Of a stretch of DNA of 64,000 bases, positions 58,458 to 64,000 are shown piece after piece. Source of the stretch: Pseudomonas ekonensis (GTDB lineage Bacteria > Pseudomonadota > Gammaproteobacteria > Pseudomonadales > Pseudomonadaceae); assembly GCF_019145435.1 (NCBI RefSeq), contig NZ_JAHSTS010000003.1, positions 496,001 to 560,000 of the forward strand, read 5' to 3'. Each line of letters starts with the position of its first letter. The stretch's first letter is position 1. Position numbers and translations under genes: made by a program. The notes under the pieces are model-generated. The model ran no database searches. It was given only the letters and a program-made list of their open reading frames with translations, and had not been told where the DNA came from.

Positions 58458-59627
58458 TCAGCCGCAGGCATTGACCGCAGCGATGCGCCGGCGTTGCAGG
58501 TAAATGAAGAAAAGCGCCGTCAGCACGGTGAGCACGCCCACCAGGGCGCCGGTCCACGGCAGGTCCGCCAGGTCCGCGCCGCTGGCCACCACCAGCCCGC
58601 CGATCCACGCGCCCGACGCATTGCCGAGGTTGAAGGCGCTTTGGTTCAGGGTCGAGCCGAGGTTCGGCGCTTCATGGGCCTGGTCGATGATCAGCAGTTG
58701 CAGGATCGGGCACAGGGCGAAGGCGAACACGCCCCACAGCACCAGGGTGATGGCGGCGGGCACCGCCGAACGGCTGGTCTGGCTGAACGCCGCCAGAATC
58801 ACCACCACCGCCAGCGCCACGCCCACCAGCGACGGCAGCAGGCGGCTGTCGGCCAGGCGGCCGCCGAGCATGCTGCCGCCGGTCAGGCCGACGCCGAACA
58901 ACAGCAGCATCACCGTCACGCCGTGGGGGCTGATGCCGGTGACGTCCTGCAGGATCGGCGCGATGTAGGTGTACACGCTGAACAGGCTGGTGGACGCCAG
59001 CACGCTCATGCCCAGCGCCAGCAGCACGTTGGCCTTGCCCAGCACCTTGAATTCGCTGGCCAGGTCGGCGCGCTCCATCGGGATGTGCCTGGGCAGCCAC
59101 AGCCACTGGGCGAGGGCGGCGACCACGCCGATGGCGGCCACGGCCCAGAAGGTCGAGCGCCAGCCGGCGAACTGGCCGAGCGCGGTGCCCAACGGTACGC
59201 CGAGCACGTTGGCCAGGGTCAGGCCGGTGAACATCAGCGCGATGGCCTGGGCGCGCTTGTTCGGCGCCACCAGGCCGGCGGCGACCACCGACCCGATGCC
59301 GAAGAACGCCCCGTGGCACAGCGCGGTGACCACCCGGGCGGCCATCAGGGTCGCGTAGTTCGGGGCCAGCGCGCAGAGCACGTTGCCGAGGATGAACATC
59401 AGGGTCATGCCCAGCAGCGTCGCCTTGCGCGGCATGTTGGCGGTGCCGACCGCCAGCACCGGCGCGCCGAACACCACACCCAGCGCGTAGCCGGTGATCA
59501 GCAGGCCGGCGTGGGGAATGCTCACGGCGAGGTCGCGGGCCACATCGGGCAGCAGGCCCATGATGACGAATTCGGTGGTGCCGATGCCGAAGGCGGCAGC
59601 GGCCAGTGCAAGCAAGGCGAGTGGCAT
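58458..59627 (-). CDS. MFS transporter (AraJ/Bcr-like efflux)
   Basis: This 389-residue, 12-span major facilitator starts MPLALLALAAAAFGIGTTEFV from ATG 59627 (the TTG upstream is less likely). LPDVARDLAVSIPHAGLLIT is the motif after TM1 common to drug:H+ antiporter-1 relatives. It probably exports small hydrophobic compounds or sugars; substrate is unknown. It is divergent from the EamA gene. Confidence 0.9.
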   Translation of the reverse strand: MPLALLALAAAAFGIGTTEFVIMGLLPDVARDLAVSIPHAGLLITGYALGVVFGAPVLAVGTANMPRKATLLGMTLMFILGNVLCALAPNYATLMAARVVTALCHGAFFGIGSVVAAGLVAPNKRAQAIALMFTGLTLANVLGVPLGTALGQFAGWRSTFWAVAAIGVVAALAQWLWLPRHIPMERADLASEFKVLGKANVLLALGMSVLASTSLFSVYTYIAPILQDVTGISPHGVTVMLLLFGVGLTGGSMLGGRLADSRLLPSLVGVALAVVVILAAFSQTSRSAVPAAITLVLWGVFAFALCPILQLLIIDQAHEAPNLGSTLNQSAFNLGNASGAWIGGLVVASGADLADLPWTGALVGVLTVLTALFFIYLQRRRIAAVNACG

Positions 59628-59856
59628 GCGCAAGGTCTCTGTCTGTAGTCTTGACGCTTCGTTCAGGCAGGCGCAGGCCGACGGTCGGTCTCGGGCGGAG
59701 AACGGGTCAGGCAGTCATTGTTGGAATAGGTCTGTGCGCAACCGAGTGCGGCGTGGTCGCGTGCAGTATAAACAGCTGCGGACACATCGCGAATCAATAA
59801 TATGACTAATTGCCCGGCGGCCCTTGCGCAGCGCCGGCGAACTCGAGGAGAGCAAT

Positions 59857-60690
59857 GTGCTGGCGACGGCTCTGGTGTTGATGGCGGCCCTGCTGCATGC
59901 GGCGTGGAACACCCTGATCAAGTTCAGCGCCGAGCGCCTGCTGGTGGTGGCCTGCATGGACACGGTGGCGTTGCTGTTCGTCGCGGTGGCGTTGCCTTTC
60001 GCGAATGTGCCGCCGCTGGACATCTGGCCGTGGATCCTCGCCTCGGCGGCGTTCGAGCTGCTGTACCGCTACCTGTTGATCCAGGCCTACCGGGCGGGCG
60101 ACCTCGGGCTGGTCTATCCGTTGATGCGGGGCCTGTCGCCGCTGGTGGTGCTGGCGCTGACCCTGGTCTTCGCCGGGGAAGCGCTCACGGCGCAGCAGAT
60201 CTTCGGCATCCTGCTGATCCCGTTCGGCATGGCCTGCCTGCTGTGGCAGGGCGGCGGCGGGGCGCGCCTGCCGTGGTCGATGCTGCCGGTGGTGGCGCTG
60301 ATCGGCCTGTGCATCGGCTGTTACACCTACATCGACGGCCAGGCCCTGCGGCGCTGGTCGCACCCGCTGGATTACCTGGCCTGGGTCACGCTGCTCAGCG
60401 CCTGGCCGTTTCCGCTGCTGGCGTGGGTGGCCAAGCGGCCGGCGTTCGGCCAGTTCTGGCGCACGCAGTGGACGCTGGGGCTGGCGGTCGGGTTCTGCGT
60501 GTTGTTCAGCTACGCTCTGGTGCTGTGGGCGATGCAGTTGGGCTCGATCGCCGAAGCGGCGGCGCTGCGGGAAATCAGCGTGATCCTGGTGGTGCTGTTC
60601 GGCATGCGCTACCTCAAAGAACCTTTCGGCCGGCCGCGGCTCTTAGCCTGTGGGCTGGTGCTGATCGGCATGCTGGTGATGAAGTTCTGA
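59857..60690 (+). CDS. EamA/DMT family permease
   Basis: The protein is 277 residues from the GTG at 59857, placed by the GAGGAG site 6 bp upstream; this puts the first membrane helix at the N-terminus. Ten hydrophobic spans in two EamA-like halves are seen. It exports metabolites; specificity is unknown. It is followed after 40 bp by a MAPEG gene, probably in one operon. Confidence 0.85.
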   Translation: MLATALVLMAALLHAAWNTLIKFSAERLLVVACMDTVALLFVAVALPFANVPPLDIWPWILASAAFELLYRYLLIQAYRAGDLGLVYPLMRGLSPLVVLALTLVFAGEALTAQQIFGILLIPFGMACLLWQGGGGARLPWSMLPVVALIGLCIGCYTYIDGQALRRWSHPLDYLAWVTLLSAWPFPLLAWVAKRPAFGQFWRTQWTLGLAVGFCVLFSYALVLWAMQLGSIAEAAALREISVILVVLFGMRYLKEPFGRPRLLACGLVLIGMLVMKF

Positions 60691-60730
60691 TCCGCCCGCC
60701 ATTCGAACGACACGAAAAAGGGACTGTGCT

Positions 60731-61114
60731 ATGACCGTGGCTTTGTGGTGTGTATTGATCGCGATTTTCTTGCCGTACCTGTGCACTGCCGTGGCCAAGG
60801 CCGTCGGCGGCTACAGGATGAGTGACAACCATGATCCCCGGGACTTTCTGGAGAGCCTCAATGGCCTGGCACGGCGGGCCCATGCGGCGCAGCTGAACAG
60901 CTTCGAGGTGACGCCGGCCTTCGTCGCCGCCGTGATCGTCGCGCACCTGGTGGGCACCGCTGAACTGGTGACGGTGAACGTGCTGGCGGTGCTGTTCATC
61001 ACCAGCCGCCTGCTCTACATCATTTGCTACCTGGCGGACTGGGCGGTGCTGCGGTCGCTGGTGTGGTTTGTGGGGATGGGGTTGATTGCGGCGTTCTTCG
61101 TGGTTTCGGCCTGA
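60731..61114 (+). CDS. MAPEG family membrane protein
   Basis: This is a 127-residue protein with four spans. The first-loop LESLNGLARRAHAAQLNSFE contains the conserved R/N/A pattern of MAPEG proteins, which are glutathione-dependent membrane enzymes in eukaryotes. The bacterial function is mostly unknown. The ATG at 60731 is close behind a GGGACTG site. Confidence 0.88.
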   Translation: MTVALWCVLIAIFLPYLCTAVAKAVGGYRMSDNHDPRDFLESLNGLARRAHAAQLNSFEVTPAFVAAVIVAHLVGTAELVTVNVLAVLFITSRLLYIICYLADWAVLRSLVWFVGMGLIAAFFVVSA

Positions 61115-61163
61115 GCGGCATTTGCCGGATATCCAGCGTCTGCGCCGGCCTCTGCGCAGGACC

Positions 61164-61232
61164 GTCGCCCGGGCAAGCCCGCTCCCACGAGGACAACGCT
61201 GATCCCTGTGGGAGCGGGCTTGCCCGCGATTG
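61164..61232. repeat. REPIN between the MAPEG gene and mltA
   Basis: Facing units GGGCAAGCCCGCTCCCAC (inside 61164-61190) and TGTGGGAGCGGGCTTGCCCG (from 61207) are only 16 bp apart. The genes are convergent. Confidence 0.92.
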
Positions 61233-61255
61233 CGACCTGACTGCCGCAGGCGGAA

Positions 61256-62440
61256 TCAGGACTTGCCCTTGACCGTGTCGGCCACCTGCGGCACTTGCGG
61301 CAGCGCCGTGCCCTTAGGCCAGAGCATCCAGATCTGCCCCTGCTGCTTCATGTCCCCGGCCAGTTGCCCCGCCGCATCGCCGGTGCCCCAGAACAGGTCC
61401 GCGCGCACTTCGCCGGCGATGGCGCCGCCGGTGTCCTGCGCGGCCACCGGGCGCACCAGGGCGGTGCCGTCCGGCCGGGTGGTGGACAGCCACAGCAGGC
61501 TGCCCAGCGGAATCACCTTGCGGTCCACCGCCGCGCTGTAGCCGGCGGTCAGCGGCACGTTCAGCGAGCCGCGCGGGCCTTCGTTGCTGTCCGGGTTGCG
61601 GGTGAAGAACACGTAGCTGGGGTTGCTGCCCAACAGTTCCGGAATGCGCGACGGGTTGGCCTTGGCCCAGTCGCTGATGGCGCCCATGGTGACGTCTTCT
61701 TTCTTCAGCTCGCCCTGTTCCACCAGCCAGCGGCCGATCGGGCGGTACGGGTGGCCGTTCTGGTCGGCGTAGGCGATGCGCAACTGGCGTCCGTCGTCGG
61801 TCTGGATCCTGCCCGAGCCCTGGATCTGCAGGAACTGCAGGTTCATCGGGTCGGTCAGCCAGGCCACCACCGGTGCGTTGACGCCCTTGCTCTCGATGGT
61901 CGCCGCGTCGTCGTAGGGCTTGAGCACCCGGCCTTCGAGGCGGCCGCGCAGGCGCTTGCCCTTGAGCTCGGGGTACACGCTGTCCAGCGACACGATGATC
62001 ATGTCGTCAGGCACGCCGTACACCGGGACGTTCGCCGTGGCGGTCTGGGTCAGGCTGCCGGGGTACACCGGCTCGTAGTAGCCGGTGATCAGACCGTTGG
62101 GGTTGTCGTTCTCGGCGCGCAGTCCGTAGACGTCGAGGTTTTGCTTGAGGAACGCGCGGATGTTGCCGGCGCTCTGCGGGACATCGGCCGCCGCCGCGCA
62201 GGTCTTGCCCCAGACCGGGTCGGCCTTGAGCCGGTTGCACGCGCTGCGCCACGAGCCGAAGCCGGCCACCAGGTCGTTGTCGGACACGGCGGGCAGCGCT
62301 TCCCAGGTGGCGCTGGAGTAGGTGGCGAGGGCGTGGGTCTTGGGCTTGGCCGTGTCGCCACCGGTGCAGCCGGCGAGGATCGCCAGCAGCGGCAGGGTTG
62401 CGAAAAGCGGATGACGCCAGGCCTTGAAGCGGCTGTTCAT
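61256..62440 (-). CDS. mltA: Membrane-bound lytic murein transglycosylase MltA
   Basis: The protein is 394 residues from ATG 62440. It is a lipoprotein with lipobox LAILAGC at about residue 25. The MltA barrel (LITGYYEPVYPGSLT) is followed by the C-terminal 3D domain with the catalytic Asp in VAAQDTGGAIAGEVRADLF. It cleaves peptidoglycan to 1,6-anhydro-muropeptides at the outer membrane. It is divergent from the cytochrome gene. Confidence 0.95.
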   Translation of the reverse strand: MNSRFKAWRHPLFATLPLLAILAGCTGGDTAKPKTHALATYSSATWEALPAVSDNDLVAGFGSWRSACNRLKADPVWGKTCAAAADVPQSAGNIRAFLKQNLDVYGLRAENDNPNGLITGYYEPVYPGSLTQTATANVPVYGVPDDMIIVSLDSVYPELKGKRLRGRLEGRVLKPYDDAATIESKGVNAPVVAWLTDPMNLQFLQIQGSGRIQTDDGRQLRIAYADQNGHPYRPIGRWLVEQGELKKEDVTMGAISDWAKANPSRIPELLGSNPSYVFFTRNPDSNEGPRGSLNVPLTAGYSAAVDRKVIPLGSLLWLSTTRPDGTALVRPVAAQDTGGAIAGEVRADLFWGTGDAAGQLAGDMKQQGQIWMLWPKGTALPQVPQVADTVKGKS

Positions 62441-62568
62441 GGAGTGGTTCCTGTGCCGGCTGCGTGAATGCTCCATGCGTTCAGGCAACCCGTATTTTTA
62501 ATAGGGCTATTGGTGTTTGGCGGTCGCGCGAGGATACTGGCCGCCATTTTTCCGTGACCGAAGCCACC

Positions 62569-63018
62569 ATGACACTCAAAAGAATCTCTGTTGCTTTGCT
62601 GGCCTGTCTGACCCTGTCCGCCTGCGGCGGCGTCGACCCCAACTCTCCGCTGGGCCAGCGCAAGGCGATCTTCAAGCAGATGCTCAAGACCGGCGAAGAC
62701 CTGGGCGGCATGCTGCGCGGGCGCATTCCCTTCGACGGGGCGAAATTCGCCGACGGCGCGGTGAAGCTCGATGCGCTGTCCCATGAGCCGTGGAAGCACT
62801 TCCCGCAGGTGCGCGAAGAGGATCACACCAGCGCCAAGGACGATGTCTGGCAGAGGCAGGCGCGCTTCCAGGAGATGGCCCGCACCCTCGAGGCGGCCAC
62901 CGGCGAACTGGTGATCGCCAGCCAGGTGCAACCCTACAAGGCCAGCAACCTGGGGCCGGCGGTGCAGAAAGTCGAAGATGCGTGCAGTGCCTGCCATAAA
63001 GAGTTTCGCGATCACTGA
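62569..63018 (+). CDS. Small c-type cytochrome (cytochrome c'-like lipoprotein)
   Basis: The product is 149 residues from ATG 62569. It has a lipobox-like LTLSAC near residue 19 and a C-terminal heme site CSACH at 139-143, the position typical of cytochrome c' or c556 four-helix proteins. The N-terminus could also be a classic signal peptide. Function is unknown; it may bind NO or transfer electrons in the periplasm. It is convergent with the DUF1090 gene. Confidence 0.88.
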   Translation: MTLKRISVALLACLTLSACGGVDPNSPLGQRKAIFKQMLKTGEDLGGMLRGRIPFDGAKFADGAVKLDALSHEPWKHFPQVREEDHTSAKDDVWQRQARFQEMARTLEAATGELVIASQVQPYKASNLGPAVQKVEDACSACHKEFRDH

Positions 63019-63041
63019 TATCTGACGCGGTTGAATGACCA

Positions 63042-63069
63042 GCGGGAGCGGGCTCCCTCGCCACAGGGG
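63042..63069. repeat. Partial REP unit between the cytochrome and DUF1090 genes
   Basis: GCGGGAGCGGGCTCCCTCGC then CACAGGGG form a single imperfect palindrome, half of the paired elements seen elsewhere, abutting the DUF1090 stop. Confidence 0.8.
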
Positions 63070-63072
63070 CCG

Positions 63073-63459
63073 TTATTTGTCCAGTTCGTCCAGCGCCTGC
63101 TGCAGTTCCTTGCGGGACTCGGCCAGCTTGTTCTTGCGCTTGTCGATCTTCTCCGGGTCGCCCTTCTTCATGGCCTTGTCGAGGTCGGCCTGGCGTTTGC
63201 TCACTTCGTGCTTGGCCTCCAGCACCTTGTTCTCGCGTTCCTTCTTCAGGCCGGCGTCGGTGCAGTGATCGGTGACTTCGCGCAGGGCGGCCTCCAGGCC
63301 GGCCTGCTGGTCGGCGTTGCCGTGGGCCTTGGCCTGTTCGATCCGGGTGACGATGTTCTGCTTCTTGGCGGCGCAGCCGGTGAGCTCCGGCGCTTCTTCG
63401 GCGGCCATCAACGGGGCGGCCAGGAATCCGCAAAGGGTCAGCAGGGCAAGCGATTTCAT
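63073..63459 (-). CDS. DUF1090 family periplasmic coiled-coil protein
   Basis: The protein is 128 residues. The signal peptide ends near residue 20 (APLMAAEE). The mature part is strongly charged and helical, with Lys/Glu heptads from about residue 35 to the end and two Cys (about 29 and 66). It matches DUF1090 (YqjC-like). Function is unknown. It shares the strand with ligB, 97 bp downstream of it. Confidence 0.85.
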   Translation of the reverse strand: MKSLALLTLCGFLAAPLMAAEEAPELTGCAAKKQNIVTRIEQAKAHGNADQQAGLEAALREVTDHCTDAGLKKERENKVLEAKHEVSKRQADLDKAMKKGDPEKIDKRKNKLAESRKELQQALDELDK

Positions 63460-63556
63460 AAAGGCTCCATGCGCTAAGGCATTCGGTTCGGTGGTGCGCT
63501 GCGCTGTTGGAGCGCACCGACGGACATTGGGTTCCCGGCGTGCCGGGAGGCGGTGT

Positions 63557-64000
63557 TCAGAAGCCGTCGATGCCGGCGGCTTGCAGGGCGTCGCGCAAGG
63601 CCAGCACCTGCGGGTCGCGGAAAAAGGCGCTCAGTTGCGCCGCGCGGCCGGGGCCGATGCCGGGTTCTGCCTGCCATTGTTCGGTGTTGCGTTGCGCCAG
63701 TTCCTGCCAGGTGCCGTCCAGCCGTGCCTGCCCGGTCGGCGGCATGCCCAGGGCTTTGAGCCAGGTGGCGAACGGCCGCTGGCGGGCTGTGTGAAAACTG
63801 TCCAGCAGGCGGGCGCCGCTGCGCTCGCCGAAGCCGGTCATGTTAGCAAGCTCCGGCCCGTCGAGGGTCAACCAATCCAGCAGGCCGGTCAGGCGGCCTG
63901 TTTCCAGAAGTTTCTCCCAGGTGCCGCGACCGACATGGGGCAGCCCCAGCCCCTGCTTGCCGCCGAGCCAGGTCAGGCGGGCAAGGAACTGGCTTTCGCA
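63557..64000 (-). CDS. ligB: NAD-dependent DNA ligase LigB, C-terminal part (5'-truncated)
   Basis: The frame is open to the window edge and ends at 63557, giving 147 codons. The visible part resembles the LigB C-terminus, with helix-hairpin-helix-like segments TWLGGKQGLGLPHVGRGTWE and MTGFGERSGARLLDSF. LigB is the shorter paralogue of LigA without a BRCT domain. The N-terminal adenylation domain is outside the window, so this is assigned from the C-terminal sequence only. Confidence 0.85.
   Translation of the reverse strand, partial: CESQFLARLTWLGGKQGLGLPHVGRGTWEKLLETGRLTGLLDWLTLDGPELANMTGFGERSGARLLDSFHTARQRPFATWLKALGMPPTGQARLDGTWQELAQRNTEQWQAEPGIGPGRAAQLSAFFRDPQVLALRDALQAAGIDGF

Overview
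The window is high-GC chromosomal DNA from a fluorescent-group Pseudomonas. Gene content and order match the core Pseudomonas chromosome: ftsEX-rpoH, thiSG-trmB, hemW-rdgB-metWX, yggS-proC, pilT, pyrRBC', algH-ruvX, gshB, pilGHIJ-chpA, bioA, rhlE2-metF-ahcY. The many small REP/REPIN palindromes and the malonate decarboxylase operon are also typical of this group. I see no prophage, insertion sequence, integrase, tRNA, rRNA or CRISPR array. The species call is an inference from gene content, not from a database match.

Layout. 1-2302: end of ftsE, ftsX and the heat-shock sigma gene rpoH. 2406-5445: mtgA, a DUF423 gene, thiS, thiG, trmB. 5577-12556: a nine-gene leftward run (yggS, proC, yggT, yggU, metX, metW, DUF4426, rdgB, hemW) ending in a DUF3392 gene. 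12613-14988: pilT, an NlpC/P60 hydrolase and a double-TM2 protein. 15029-21086: a leftward block of gshB, tonB3, algH, ruvX, pyrR, pyrB and the catalytically dead dihydroorotase homologue pyrC'. 21312-31268: the Chp (type IV pilus chemosensory) cluster pilG-pilH-pilI-pilJ-chpA-chpC, without the methyltransferase (pilK) and methylesterase (chpB) genes found in P. aeruginosa. 31400-39615: the full malonate decarboxylase operon mdcABCDEGHLM and its LysR regulator. 39757-43598: a hemolysin-III family protein, then a LysR regulator divergent from a D-amino-acid-dehydrogenase-like gene and an orphan amino-acid binding protein. 43721-49417: rsmE, bioA, a periplasmic amine oxidase with a histone-H1-like tail, cytochrome b561 and YceI. 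49671-55211: rhlE2, a solute-binding protein, metF and ahcY, the last behind a clear SAH riboswitch. 55533-64000: thioesterase, FNT channel, Na+/H+ antiporter, MFS and EamA transporters, MAPEG protein, mltA, a small c-type cytochrome, a DUF1090 protein and the 3' part of ligB.

Themes. Methionine and the methyl cycle are represented by metX/metW, metF and ahcY; the riboswitch ties AhcY synthesis to its own substrate. The pilT and Chp genes form a twitching and surface-sensing set. The mdc operon lets the cell import malonate and decarboxylate it on a dedicated acyl carrier protein with its own prosthetic-group enzymes.

The most notable non-coding structure is repeat DNA. REP-type palindromes occupy eight of eleven convergent gene junctions and none of the divergent ones. 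A heptanucleotide (CGCTTAC) repeat family occurs at gshB, upstream of metF's stop and around ahcY; at gshB it encodes the last residues and the stop codon. No obviously new defence or biosynthetic system is present. The better leads are the adaptation-less Chp cluster, the heptamer repeats, the hairpin abutting tonB3 and the H1-tailed oxidase.
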